64,000 nt of DNA. Source: Ooceraea biroi (taxonomy: Eukaryota; Arthropoda; Insecta; Hymenoptera; Formicidae). The DNA lies in contig NC_039510.1 of assembly GCF_003672135.1 (NCBI RefSeq), positions 1,302,001 through 1,366,000 of the forward strand, given 5' to 3'. Positions 49,097 to 63,191 of the stretch are shown here, in pieces. The notes under the pieces were generated by a model that ran no database searches, was not told the origin of the DNA, and worked only from the letters and a program-made list of their open reading frames with translations. The position numbers were made by a program, and so were the translations under genes. The stretch's first letter is position 1; every line of letters begins with the position of its first letter.

Positions 49097-52000
49097 TCAA
49101 TCCTCGTCGTGGTGCCGCGGACTCGCGTCGTAGCCGCCGATCGAGCCGGAATTCTCGGGCGAGAAGTTCATCATGTCTGTGGGCGAGAGACTATCCTGCG
49201 GATAGTAAAACGACGGATGGTCCGAGCTCGGACCCGCACCGCCGCCGTTTAACATCGTCGCCGGAGGCGAGACCGACGGCCGTGCTGACGGGCCAGCGCC
49301 TGCAGCCGGATGATGCTGCGCGCCGGCCATATCGGCGCCCACCGGCGACAGGAAGTTCATCTCGGCGCCACCGTCCCGACACCAGAGCTGCCGCATCTCC
49401 TGCCGCCGCTGCCGCATCAGTGACTTGTACTCGGAGATGCGCATCTTCTTGCCGTCGACGATACACGTGCGCTTCGGCCGCGGCCGGTACCTGTAGTCCG
49501 GATGCTTCTCCATGTGCAGCTTTGATAGCCGCGACTGTTCCTCATAGTACGGCTGCTTCTCCGAATTCGACATCGACTTCCACCGGGCGCCTGCAACCGA
49601 TAGAGGAAATACTTTTATTCTCGTGCGATGCGAGAAATTAAGCGCGTTTAAGTGTAAGCGGTTCGAGTGGGTTTGATAACGAGTCGGAAACGTGCTTTGA
49701 CAATGCGATTATATTACGATTAGAACGATGAAATCGAATTCAAGAAAGTTTTATTCCGGCAAAGTGCATCGTTTGTTTAACGCCACCGTCGAATTTCAGG
49801 AAGCATGATCGCACGAGTGTGAAATTTCACGCGCAATTGATCGACTTGGGAATGAGAATTCTTGAAAATGCACGCGTGGAATGCTGATTACTACTAAATG
49901 TGAAAGGCGATATTGATCAGATGCGATTACTTACCGAGAATTTTCGATATGTTCGAATTGTGCATGTCCGGGCAGGCTTTCAAGATCTTTCTACGCTCGT
50001 CCTTGGCCCAGACCATAAATGCGTTCATAGGTCGTTTGATATGCGGTTTGTTCTCACTCTCCCTTTTTTGCTGCCTCACCATTTTAGCTGAAGAAAGAGA
50101 GAGGAGATAGGAGCGTTAGATGTCACGCCGTCGTCGCGATTCACGATACTCTCGTGAGAAACGAATCTAATTTCGTGAGGGCGTCACTTGGCGCTCTCAA
50201 AACAAGAGCGTAATATCAAGCTAATCGTTACTCCATAGAACTGCTTACCTTTTTCCGTTATGTCTTCCGCTACTTTATACGTCGGATCTCGCCACACTGC
50301 AATTTCAAAATCAAATCATGTACTTGAGGTGCAACGTGACGCGATTATTATATACAGGTTTTATAATATAAGTAATATGTTGCATAAGTTTTTTACAACA
50401 TTCATGATTTTGTATAATACAACAGCGCAAATTTATATAATAAATTGCGATAAAAAAATATCTATATAATTTACGTTAGTTGATTCTACCTTGCAATTAA
50501 TTCTAAACTGATTTTTATCTTTAGTTATGAGATTTTCCATTATATAATTTGTGTTGCTTAAGAAAAAAGTAATTCCATGTTTCAGAAAGAATTCTTAACA
50601 TGCTGGCAGCTCTCGCTGAATAATTTTTATATTATTTATATAAAAATCTTCTTGCGTCTATCTCTCAACGATTAACACCCCCCCCCCTCCCCTCCCCGTG
50701 CATTCGCCGTCTACTTACTGTGAGACGACGAGAGGAAGTCTTGCTCTTCCTGAGGTGTCTCCTCTCGAGAGCCAGAATGCTTGATCGGTCTTTGAGTCTG
50801 GGCCGACGGTGGCATCGCACCTGCACTCGGCGGCAATCCGTAGAGCCCGTGCATCGCGAAGTGCTTCTCCACGGCTGCGACCGCAGCAGCCGCCACAGAT
50901 CCACCGGGTCCACCGGCTTCGTCTTTGCCCATTACTTTGCCCACTGTAACGGGTCACCGGAGAAACGGAATGAGAGCCGTGCAATGAAGATACTCGATCA
51001 TGATCTCAAGATAATAAAATACTCGACTGAGACACGAGATGCCAAAGAACTATAAATTTTGTCTGCAAGATCGCTCGTTCAAGTCTAGATCGATCGGAAA
51101 ATTTCGTTCAACGCTTTCTCTCGCATCTTTTAATTCAGTAATATTGAACATTTTTTCTACGGATTAATTTGTTTAATCAAATATGACTTTCTCTCAAATG
51201 AAAGCTTGAATCTGGATGATAAGATCACACCTACGCAGCGCATATGGACTTGGACGAGCGATCGATCGATGAAACGGGCATTCCGACGTTCTCGCGCGGA
51301 CGTTGGCCACAGGAAGATACGCGGGTAACGAGAGCGAGCGTACGCGTACACGCGTAAAAGCACGTAAACCGTGCTCTTGAATGGCAATGACTTCTCGTGG
51401 TAACCACGCAAGCCGTCCCGACTCATTCACAATTTCATTCACCGATCCACGCACTGTTGCTACGGCACCGTTGCAACCGGAACGGTTGCAACTCTCGGCT
51501 CGCTCGTTTCATTCCGTTTTCTCTCTCCCTCTCTCTCTCTTCCCCGCTCTCGGCGAATCGCAACCGCCGAGCATCATGAAGCGCGAGAATCAGTACGTAA
51601 ATCAGTTTAACGATCAGTAAAACGTCGGTCTCACACTCACTCGGCGAAGACAAAGTGCTGAGATGCGGCGGCAAGCCGGCGTAGGGGAGGGTCGGCAGGT
51701 AATTCCGCGGTATCGGCAGACCTGGCGGGAACAGCTTGGGCGCGGTCGCCGCTAACGGTTGCTCCTGCTGGCCGCTGCTTCCGGCGCCGGTCGAGTGCGA
51801 GTCGCTTCCGGGCGACGAGGAAGACGCGGTCGCACCCGACGACGTCGACTTCGGCTTCGTGAGGTTGAGCGGCGCGTCGAGGTCCTGGAGCGGCGGCGCC
51901 GTGGGCGCAACCGCGGACGAGATTGGTGCCGGCGACGGCGATTCCTTCTCCAGCTGCGTGGTCATCTGCGCGAGGTGCGCGGTCGCCCAGCTCGGGCCCT

Positions 52001-52689
52001 CCCGGTGGCCGCTGATCATCTGCGAACAAAAGCCAGATCTTTATAAGCAACATTTTCCTATTAGGTATACTTGTCGAAGTGGAGTCAACGTCGGAACCAT
52101 CATGCTTTTCGAACAAGCAACAGAACACTCGGGATCTCAAACGTCTAATTCTCCGTATATTAATAGTAACAACAGTAACAATAATAATAATAATAATAAT
52201 AGTAATAATAGTAGTAATAATTGTGCAACTATATTGAATGTGACAGGAAGTTTCCGCCAAACGAGTAGCTCGCGCCGAAAATGAGGGAGATGACAAAAAA
52301 ATGTTCATAACACGGAACCAGTGAGGGATGAATCGAGCGCGTATAGCCAATAAACGGGGACCGCTGAATTGCAGACAGCGATTATCGATAATCACCGAGC
52401 CACGTACATTGGCGATGGAGTTGATATGCTTGTTGCCAGTGGTGGCGGTGGACGTGGCCGGCGGCAGCGGCATGGGCGACTGCACGGGCAGCCCCCTGAG
52501 CTGCTCGAAGAACGGTAGGAACATCCCCGACATGCCCAGCTGGCTCTTCGTCATCTGCGCCTGCAGCTCCTGGATGTTGTGCTGCATGATGTGCTCCTGC
52601 TGCTGGCGCTTCAGGTGCTCCGTCTGCAGCCGCTGCATCTCGATTTGCTTCTGCGAGTCTGCGACCGTCATGTGTGCGGGATACGACGT
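49097..52689 (-). CDS. SoxD: SoxD transcription factor (Sox5/6/13, fly Sox102F), last five coding exons; 5' part missing
   Basis: SoxD proteins bind DNA through one HMG box and dimerise through coiled coils. They lack a transactivation domain and steer neural and other cell fates. Exons by eye, in order, are 52689-52408, 52019-51641, 50943-50719, 50087-49935 and 49590-49097, together 510 residues with phases that all fit. The first exon is a Gln/Leu-rich coiled coil (QIEMQRLQTEHLKRQQQEH). The second has a CtBP-type PLNLT motif (51858-51872) and PFxLPI-type proline stretches. The third is Ala/Gly-rich. The HMG box is split over exons 4-5 (window residues about 311-383): HIKRPMNAFMVWAKDERRK, CPDMHNSNISKILGARWKSM, then YYEEQSRLSKLHMEKHPDY. 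The SoxD tail RPKRTCIVDGKKMRISEYK follows. The first exon seen opens in phase 0 after an acceptor, so upstream exons must exist to the right. Confidence 0.93.
52161..52222. repeat. AAT/AGT trinucleotide repeat in SoxD intron
   Basis: About 18 AAT-like units with some AGT substitutions lie between two SoxD coding exons. It is not coding, although a plus-strand frame reads it as poly-Asn. Confidence 0.85.
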
Positions 52690-55600
52690 CTGTGAAGTCA
52701 CACGGGCCACTAATTATAATAAAAAGACGCCGCGTGTTTCGGGTATTGCGAATATCGCGGAGGTGCACGGGAGTAGTTCCAATCGCATGCTTCGCTTTGT
52801 CTGTTGAGCGTGACGGATAGTGCGACGTGTATCGTATGTATGGTTGAAAATATCTCTTGGTCTTGTAACATTTATGTAAGTACGATAAACAATTTATATT
52901 TTATGCAGCCGTAATTTAGTGCGCTGACACAAAAACTTGTGATTACACACAATGTTATTTACTGGGCTTATGTAAAGTTCCGCACTCTTCTCATTTGGAT
53001 TAATCGGATAGAAATATATAATCTTTTGCGTTGCGCGCATATCTGACTTTTTATCGACACCGCGATATAAAAATTGCGAATTGTGGGTTCAGCGGTTGAT
53101 TCCGAACGGCCGATGCGTTGTCACTTTGACACTTCACCCAGATGGAATGACCTCATGTATGAAGCGTGCCAATTATGAGTATTTGCGCGGAAAATATTTT
53201 TTCCCGATTTTCGTTACACGCCGGCAGATTTTCCGGTTCGCGCGATCCGAGCACAAACAGAGGCCTCGTCAGCGCCGCGTATCGAAAAAGCATTTTTAAT
53301 CATTAAAATTGTTTCGGATGTATAACATTTACGTCGCAGCGCGGGATCGTGTATCGTGCCGATATAAATATCGCGTCTACGAAAAATGGCTATTTCACAG
53401 CTAAACAGGCAGCAGTCTAATTGCGCGTGCGAGAGAGAGAAAGAAAAACTGGTAGTATCGACGCGGTCAAGCGGGTCGGGCAGCCAAGTGCATCGCCAGC
53501 GAATTTTTCGATGAATGTCGTATTAATAGCGTATAAGGCATGCCGGATTTAGACTCGCAGAATATATCTGATCCGCGTCCCTCCACAGGAACGCAACAAT
53601 TTACGCGACGGATATCATTGTACTTTCCTACGTCCTGGCCGCGGTCCAGATATGCGTGGGGCTTATTTTAGACGATAAGGAAGACGTTTATTCATCCGGC
53701 CTGTGCACCAGCTGAGACGTCACGCGCGCGCGACGCTGGATGCAACCGCCGCCGCCGCTTGCATCGCCCTTCTCGAGCGATTATTAATTCCTGCGGTGCT
53801 CGATGGTGGATCGCGGCAAATGATTTACGATCGGCACGAGGCTCTCGCGACAAGTTTGCCGCGGCTGTAGAGTCCCCGACTTTGTTAGAGTAGGAGGACT
53901 TTGCCAGCCGCACATTGTAAGCAGTTGCGATGGAAATAAAAACTGTGGGGTAAGCTCGCGTCCGGGTTGGCGACGCAAAAATCCGCGCAAAACATGCGGC
54001 GTTGCACAACGATAAGTGGCGATAAGCCCGAGACCTTTCGCGTCGATTAGCTGTTTAGCCGGGAACTTCTTGTCGACCTCCGTGGATTGTTAAGAACACC
54101 AGCGCAAGAAGCGCGAACGGACGAGGAAAATGGTTGCAACACTAACGATCGACGCGTGAAACGATTACAATGTGCGGGAGCGTAAAAAACCGATTAATAT
54201 GCATATCGAACGATCAGTCGATATCGGCCATATTAGAAATCGCACGTCAGAGGCACCAGTGCTCAGCATTTACGGAGATTAACCGAAAAATTCCATCTCC
54301 TCTCACATCCTTTTCTTTCTGTAGAGTATGTTAATAAAAATTAATGGCGTTTACCCCATTCTCGATATTTTCGATATCAATTAATGAACGATCTCTGTTC
54401 AGCAAGTTAGACAAAACAGATTCAATCATTAGAGAGCAAATACAGATGTCATTCGAACATCATATTAAATCGTGATGGAACAAGACAGTCATTACGTGAT
54501 TAAGAGTATCCGTATGACTTACTCCCTCCTTTCTCTCTCCATTCTGCGTTCGTCGACGTTACGGTCTTTTACGACACGCCGGCTCGGCGACCACCTAAAA
54601 GCTGTCGAAGTGATCGTTTATGCACCTACATACGGGCGTACGCAGTTCATTGAGACCACACGTCCGCTCGTGTTCGCTTCGTAATGCGAGCGCGAAGAAT
54701 TGGCGACGAGAGACAATGAGACGCGACCGGGTAACGCCAATTCGGGCAACGTGTTCGGTTCGGGGTACCTATAACGGTCGACAAAGGCGGAGGAGAGAGG
54801 AACGAGCGCAGGGCGAGGGAGAGAGAGTGTGAAAGGGAAGAGGGGAGGGAGGAAGGATAGAGAAACGACTGGAACTTCATTATTCATTTGCAGAGTTCAG
54901 TTATGCCGATGATACGTATCCGTGACAGCTATACCGCCCACAGTGGCTAAATATAAACAGGCGGGGTGCCAGCAAGTTCCATTCACATTCACACATCCAC
55001 GCGCGCGACGCAGCGCTTTAGTAAGTGAGCATAAGAATATGAGGAGCCCCGTTCTGAATATGCATCCGCGCATTGACGCCAACTGCACCGCCTAAACTTA
55101 GCCGCGCAATTACCAAAACGTACCTGCCACCCCCCGTATAATCGGCTACTCGGGTGGACTATCATCCGGCGTCGGATCATCGATCGATCGAGATCGCGCA
55201 TGATGCGACTCGGGGAGGAAGAGGGAGCGATGGAGAGTGGCATGCCCGATTTAGTCATATGCCGCGTGATATCCTAAATAATTCGACGTTCCAATGATTT
55301 ATTGCAATCTTGCTTTGCGCTGCGCGATATTGCGATGCAATTACGTGCATATTTGATTCGTAACACTCGAACATCGATCAACTCGAATACCACGGCCGTA
55401 GTTCTATTATTACATGTTCCAGCGAATCTTATATATTTAAATTTGTTTAACGGAAAACTGGTCGTTGCATCAACGACGCGATGTTTGCCGGCGACACGCG
55501 AGAGACGACGCGCGAAAGAGCGAGGGCTAAGGGCCACGCGAATTCGCTTGTCTACATTTAGAATCGGAGCACTCGCGCTCGAGTGCACGAGCGCAGGGGG

Positions 55601-58600
55601 ACGCGCAAGGGGATGACGTGGATCCACCGGAAGTGGTTCATACTTCACATGCGTTATAAAGACTGTCACTGACGGGTACTGTCTAAAATTACGTCGCGCC
55701 GTGCCGCGCCGAGCCGAGAGAGAGTCGACTCTCCCAAGAGCGAAGGCAGTCCGCACGCACGTAGATCGGATTAAGGCCTCGCCGGATATCAGCGCAATCT
55801 TATCGCGATCGTTCCCGTCCCGAAATACACCACTGGTATGAATAATCGATTGAACGGCACAAACGAGAGGAGCACGAATAGGAGGCGGACGAGAAGAAGG
55901 AGATGAAGCTGGGTCCTGCCAGCCCTCCTCGCGGACGCGACGCGCGAGACAACGAGGAGCCGTGGACGCAGAAAAGCGCCGTTGCACCCTTTAATGGAAT
56001 TTTAAAAGAGAGACACGGAATCCGACGTCACACAAGGGGACCGGCCGGTGAATGCATAAGTTATGGACCGGCTTTGAACGGGATTCGCGCTCGGCCGCAC
56101 GGGGCGGACAGAGGAGCGAGTGCGAGAGAGGGACCCCTGAATTGCGGGAATCTAGGGCAACCGGAAGCGGTATTTTCGTGGCGCCGCTTTTCAAGCGGAG
56201 TGCGGACAGTACGAGATGGTGGATGGTACCTCGCTGGTCTTTCGAGTGACCGTCTTTTCAAGAGCTCGCCGATTGTCTCTCGTCTCGCGAATCACATTCG
56301 AGTGTGGCAATGCATAATGCAGCAATCGACGATGTTACAGAGATCGACGTCAATGATGCAGATCGCACGGATAAAGCTGGAAAAACATCATCGTCACGGA
56401 TTCTCCGGATTACCGGATGTCTTGATTTTAACGACAATTTTTGCAGCTCGCTTAAAGCGAGTTTCTCTCGACTGAAATGTTCGTCGGCAAGATGTTTGCA
56501 TCAATAATCTTGCGAGCTATTTTAGACTGAAATTATGTAGCTGTGTAGCTGCTGTGTTCCTCGAATATTGACATTTCTCCGCAGGATATTCCGTCACGAG
56601 GATTGCTTCCTTTCATGTGCGCCGTTTATAGTGATTCGTTGTTGTACGTTGTTGATGCCATTTATATATCCTTGCAGTTGGAATCGCATTATGCCACGTG
56701 TGTCATACAGTGATTTCTCCCTCTCGTGGTATCCGTAAAAAATCAATGCGAGGACAGTCTATGCGCAAATTAACATTACGCACGTAATCCAACGTCGACA
56801 ACTGTTAAAAAGTAACCACTGCTTTTTCACAGTTCGAGATTGTCTGAATTACGTATGAAATAATAAATTACATCCTAGAACATGTGAATTTAATCTTTAC
56901 TTCATACGTATTTGACACGTGGACTGTGTAAATGTAAATGCATGGCCAACATTAATGCGGTATCGTACTTGCCGAACGATATCACAAGGCTTTATGTAAA
57001 GTATACTTCGCATCACCATTAATTCCCTACCATGATTACCTCAACGTAATTCCTATGCACGTTTGTTACATATGACTAGTCGAGAAAAGCGCACGATATA
57101 ATTTTGTAAAATTTGTTTGTCCAGTATTTTTCCTCGTTATGCGTTAGCATGTTACTTTCACGCATTCTGCGGATGAAGAAGAAACGATAATGTGTTTCAA
57201 CGTCTCGCGCTACGTAATACACGATTTATGTTCCCTTTTGCGAGGCTGCAGAAGGCACACGGAACAGACGTCCCGCGCATTCGTCAAAAGACACGGGGTT
57301 TGACCTCGCGGGATCCATAATCATAGATCTCAGCATGGGCACGGTGGACACGGACAGACGCGCGCGTTGCACGCCGCGGATATTTTCGGATATCTTTATT
57401 GGCCGATGTTTATTATCTATTCGCCGCTCCTAATCCTTTTGATATTCCGCGTCGGCGGATAAACAGATTGGCCGATCATCGGGTACGCCCGGGTTGGCTA
57501 CCGCGCGCTAATGTTAATATATTAATTCCTTTTGGCCGCGCCGCGCTGCTGGCCGATATCGTCTCGAATGTGAGAACGACTATCCAACGGCGTTCGAGCA
57601 TTGAGCCCGTACTAGACTATGCATTGGAGATTGGAATTTCATCAATCGAGATGTAGCGGGTAACATTTTGATTGGTCAAATACCGCAATCTCCAGCTCGC
57701 AACTTCAATCTCCAACTCGTAGTCGTCTGATGCAGGCGTTACGCGCGTTTCACGATCGCGCGGGTTCACATCACAAAGGCGACTTTGTTCCCTTTTCAGC
57801 TCACGTCATCGGTTCCGCGAGCAATTGTGATAACGTGCAGTTAACTATGTAGGATCTCTGTGTCGGTTGCGCTGAGCAAACTCGCGCGACACGTACGACA
57901 CACACGCGGCCATTGATTTCCCGTCGATCAATAGTTCGATCGCCGCGCAATAATCCTCCGAGAATTTCCGAGAAAGCGATTAAGATAATCGCGTCAGCGA
58001 GTGATAGGTCAGGAATACTGTCCCGGCAGTTCGGTCAGCTTCTCGCTAAACGAAAATAACGCATTCACCACTTCCCGCCGACCGAGTTGGCTTAGGATGC
58101 AGTTGGGAACTGATAATCGTTCATGCGAATAGATCGCATCGGGATTCCGATTCATGCATTCTGATTCGCGAGCGCGTAACGCAGACCTACAGAGTAGCCT
58201 AGATCATCAGGATCATCAGGAGTGCGCACAGCATGACTACCTAACTACTATCGTTCACACCACTCTGTAAACGCGTGTCCTTTTCGTCGGCCTGAAAACT
58301 ACACGCGGCTTTCTCGTTCACTGTTTGCCGATGCGTTTTCCCGTTCTTTTGCGAACAAGCCTCCATATTCGTGCCAACTGACACGAATACCGAACAGTAG
58401 CGAGACAGTCAACCGCATTCGAATCACTCCGAAGCGCCGGCGAGCAGTCAGGAAATTGCGTGCAACCGCATCGTCGCAAATCTCTCGCGGTTAATATTCA
58501 CAATCTGGAGTCTTCTGAGCATTCCGTTACCGGGACAGGTAGGCCGTGAGGAAGAGCAAAGGGCTTCTCTCCTTTTTTTCTTCGATGACGAACGTGGAAT

Positions 58601-61600
58601 TCTCACGCGCACAGAACTGACAGAATGGAGAATGGCATGTTCCTGGCGGCGCATAAACACGCGATTAAGAATTGCTGTTTTGCAGCAATTTTATATCGGA
58701 CTTAGAAAGATAGTATATTTTTCGTTGCATAAGCAGATTTATTTTTACGTACCGTCATTTTTACTAGCTGATAGAAGATATCTTTATCTGCGCACTCAAT
58801 ATTGTACGTTAAATATCTCATGACCTCTCGGTATAGAAATATATATATATATATATATGTATGTATATATAGTAATATAGAAATATATTCATACACATCG
58901 TTGCTATCCCTTCTCCAGCTTCTGCTTAATCAAAATAGGATGCTATTACCTCAGATTTATTTTGCTGAGTAAATAATCTTCAAGAGCTGGCGAGCGCATA
59001 TGAGGATCTAGTCGAACACTTTCTTTCTTAACATTTCAGTCTGTGTGCTCGCGCACACTCGTACCAACGATACGTAAGTACGTCGATATGTAAGTGCGCG
59101 TTAATGGCATTAAAGCCCGATATTACGAGGCATATGACAGCGTGTACACCGGCGGGGGGCCAGCGTAGAAACTACGTTCCTCTTAACGGCTCAGGGCCCA
59201 TTGGCGGATCGAAATAAGCCGCGACGATGAGCCGGCTGTCAGCGGGATTATTGTCCTCGGCTTCTTACGGTCGCCCGGGAGTTCTTTTCGCGACGATCGT
59301 GTGCGGCAAGGCAGTCGTGTGCGAGTGTCCCCGGGGACCGAGGGGAACGTCGAGACGCGTCCACAGTAACTCCCGTCAACTTTGAGGCGAGCGTGGAGGG
59401 CAATCTCGCATCGCTGTCTCCTTCGGTTTCATCTTGCTTTTCGCGACGTATTTTCTTCTTCTCTCGCCTCCTTCGACTCGAATTCGTCTCTTTCAGTGAA
59501 ATAGAGAAAAAGAGGAAAAGAAAAAGAGAGAAGGAGATCCATCCTACTCACGTCATTCCCCTTTCTTTCCACAGGATCGCTCTATCTGCCCCACGTTCTC
59601 TTTGTCTCGATCGTCGGCATTCCCATCAACGGTCACCCCTCTCGAGAGAAGATCACCCAGCGACCCTACTGTCTCTTCATCGTCGTGGCAGTCGACAACC
59701 GCGACGTACTGTCACCGTGCCACATCGACACCTCGATGATCGGTTTATGCCACGACGTTATCGTTCGAGAGCGTCTTGTTCTTGTTCTTGTCGCGAGCAT
59801 AGCATGTAATTTTTCTCATGGGTCCTCTTAACTCAGAGTGATCAAAAGTATCGTCGCGGCATAGAAATCGAGAACGACCTGTCCTACATTATTAATACCA
59901 ATTTCAATCTTTCTTCAGAGAGATTAATGATGAGAGAACAGCGGACAGGAAAATATCTTTCCGCCTAAGCGTTAAAAGTTAACCAGCCAAGGATCGGAAC
60001 AATACCAAGAGATACGCAGATACGTCTCTGTAACGTCAGTCGGAGAGTGATTAACTTCTAACAAGCCAAGCTTTGTGAGGCGGCCGTATAACCGCACTCA
60101 CACTTCCGCTGGCTGATGATGGCGATATCGGAGTACTACAAGAAAGAAGACGGGAAACGAGGAGGCAACGGTGGAGGCAGAACGACCACGGGGGTTGGTT
60201 AGCACACAATACGCAGCTACGTACCTCCAGCCACCTTACCACGTGCTCGTCGTGCTCTCCGCGTCGGGATACGTACAATAAGCAGCTCCCCTCCTCGCGT
60301 ATCCGTCGATTTTAATTAATTTTATATGTGCATCACGACTGCGCGTACGGGGGCTCAAGACATCGTTGTTCCCTTCGCCCTTCATTCCCTTTTTCGCGCG
60401 CTTCCCGTTCCAACTCGCTCCTTTCTTCCTCGAACGCTTGTTCCGCAGAGAAGCCCCGAGATCCCCGAGATGCTTGGACCACTTGAGAAACGAGAATAAT
60501 GCGCGCGATGCACGTGTCACGGTGCCCCTCGTCCTCTTCTTTCCTCCCCTCGCAACCACAATCCTATTGTATAATAATTCCTCTTGTGTCAACCGCGCGC
60601 ATTATGCGCGCGTGCGAGTGGATACGATCATGCAAGATCACACGAGGAAAGAATTCAACGAAGTCGTCACCGTTGAAAAGAGAAAAAAATCATTCCTGAT
60701 TCCTTCGATAATCCGCAACCTCGCGTTTTGCAAGATCGGTCCACATGCGGCTTTCGCAAATGAATTTCGCGAGATCGCGCCGAACAATGTACTCGGAAAC
60801 GCTGACAAATTACAGGCGGAACTTGTGCTCATGTGCCAATCGATATCCCATTTCTGGAAATAGATCCTGTGTATCTTTAATGCGAATCAATTAGATTCTC
60901 CAACGAGCAGCCTGCCGTCTGTCACGTGCGATATGCACAACCGTTCTCCTGCCGCATCGTTGTTGCATCTGCCACGTTGATCTCGCGAAAGGCAAAGCGC
61001 CTTTCTCGGAACCCGGAGATGACACGCGCAACGGAAGAGCCAGTTACTCCACGGCGATTAATAAAATCGCGGAGACATCCTTCTGCGGCCGCCCATTCCG
61101 AGATAACTGGAATTCTTCGCGATTCCTTTGTGCGGGAAGAATTATACGTCGCATTGTTGAATACTTTTAAGCGCGATTCCAGCGGAACGATCTTAAGCAG
61201 ATGCGAGGTATACACACACATACTGATACGCAACGCGAGCGATATTGCAAGTCTAACCACGGGAATTAGCATGTTGCACAATAAGGATTTAATCATAGCG
61301 TTTGTATGTTTTTAATCATTATGTGCGGTCAAAAAACTAGCTCAATTAATATTCATCAATTTTTTCACTTGTCAATAATGTGCAAACGTCACATTGAAAC
61401 TCTATCACCCGTGTGACGGTGATGTCGTTACGGAACGAGCTCGAGTGGTTTACATTAATCATTTATCTTTCAATTATTCATCATTGACAGAGATCGTCGT
61501 ATACAAATCTCAAGAGTCAACCGTCGATTGACACGTATGGAGAGTCCCGAAGGAACGCTCGAAACGAAATTCCTCCGCTCGCGGTTCCCGTTCAGCGTTG

Positions 61601-62808
61601 CGTTAAAACGCGGCCGGCTTTGATGCCCATAACGTGCGCGTAATTTTTAACGTGACACCACGGAGCGCACCTCTCAGGATCGTTTGCCGTCGTAATGAAG
61701 GCAAAGCGAAACAACCCGCGGTTCCCCAGAGCGGGTAGTAAGCCGCACGCTCGCGTGCTCCGAAAAGGCTCGTTTACGCGAATGCGTGTATGTACCGTAA
61801 GCTAATATCGGCACCTTTGCGCCACGCTGCACATTCCACAGAATGAGGTATATAATACCTCATACATAAATACAGAAATAGATATATGCGATGATTATCT
61901 CTCACACGCGTAACAATAAAATGATGTCGCACGCGTGCTGCACCCATTTAAGGAATGATTCAGTCGACTGAGCCGTTCTTTATAGTCGACTGGAAGATGT
62001 TAAAAAACTCCATAAGCAGGTCGCGAAAGAAGTTTCAGGGGTGTTGCTCACCGCTCAATGTTTTGCGCGAAACGATTATCGGACACCGGTTTTAAAGTGT
62101 CCTGCGCTGTTCATCGAACACCTGGCGTGCCGAAATTCGGCTTCTGCGAGCAGTTGCATCGCGCGTTTATGCAACCGGTCGCTCGATGCGTACCCCACTC
62201 GTTCAAGATCGCGACGAGACAATGAAATGATGTCGCGCGCGCGAGCTTTGCGCGTGATGCGAGTGCGACCCGACGCCGCGTCCCTCTCGAGAGGAGAATG
62301 TTCGGGCGAGATGAGAAGATGAAGGAAGAGGAGGAGGAGGAGGTTAAAGAAAATGGAAGGAAATCGCGGTGATGGCACACAGGAATGTGGCAGCTGCGGG
62401 GCTCATTCACATTCGCTCGCGCGCGCGCGCGTGCACGCGGCTGAATTCTTACTACCGTTGCACCCGCGGCTACCCTCCCCTGACGTCTCTCCATTTCTCT
62501 CTCTTTCTCTCTCCCTCACGGGGTCGCCGTCCAAGTTACAAGTATAACCGCACTCAATGCCCCCGCCGAGTACCCACTTCCACTTCATTCTGTGCTCCTC
62601 CCGTGATCTCTCCGCGAGATATATCCAGAGTCAAATACCGCGGCCAAAATCTGCGCCCCTATTGTTACGCGCGCGGTCGCTCCGTTTCCGAAGTAGCTCG
62701 AAGCGGATCCGCTTCGTTGGATGATCTGAATCCTGAACCAGCAATCTCTGCCTGTTCTTGAAAATATTATAAATAGTCCTACGTTTTAAATTAATTAATA
62801 TTTAAATT
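52690..62808. other. Probable SoxD intron, no exon recognised
   Basis: 10.1 kb upstream of the first SoxD exon seen. I looked for coiled-coil or Gln-rich SoxD 5' exons on the minus strand and found none. The open frame at 55274-55987 (-) has no recognisable domain and seems a product of CpG-rich composition. Purine-rich stretches occur near 54783-54875 and 62300-62360. Confidence 0.5.
58839..58871. repeat. AT microsatellite
   Basis: About ten AT dinucleotides followed by GTATGTATATATA. Non-coding. Confidence 0.85.
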
Positions 62809-63191
62809 AAAGGAAAAATTATTTATTATTCGACCATTCTGGTTGGTTTATTCGAAAAAAGAGCACGACGTTTCGACCCTGATTCGGGCCCTTAGCAAGT
62901 GCACAATACAATAACAGTTATTTTTGGCTGAAAATAACTGAAAACTTTTCAAGGAGCACCTCAATGTGACAATAGTTCTACAGCGATCATCTATCGACTA
63001 TCTATATCGATCTATGTCGATAGATGATCGCTGTAGAACTATTGTCACATTGAGGTGCTCCTTGAAAAGTTTTCAGTTATTTTCAGCCAAAAATAACTGT
63101 TATTGTATTGTGCACTTGATAAGGGCCGGAATCAGGCTCTTTTTTCGACTAAACCAGCCAGAATGGACGAATAATAAATAGTTTTCCCTTT
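62809..63191. mobile_element. Long foldback element with perfect 103-base inner arms
   Basis: The whole 383 bases form an inverted repeat. Outer ends match imperfectly: AAAGGAAAAATTATTTATT on the left pairs with AATAAATAGTTTTCCCTTT on the right. The inner arms 62896-62998 and 63016-63118 are perfect complements around a 17-base loop. The left outer arm has a 14-base stretch (ACGACGTTTCGACC) that the right lacks. No coding capacity is evident. It looks like a MITE or foldback transposon, but I found no target duplication of standard length. Confidence 0.75.

Noticed and set aside
52084..52284. Poly-Asn coding stretch on the plus strand
   Set aside because: It is an AAT microsatellite between two SoxD exons, with no gene context.
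55274..55987. 237-codon open frame on the minus strand
   Set aside because: No recognisable domain, Arg/Ser-biased composition typical of CpG-rich non-coding DNA, and no supporting splice partners; it does not resemble a SoxD N-terminal exon.
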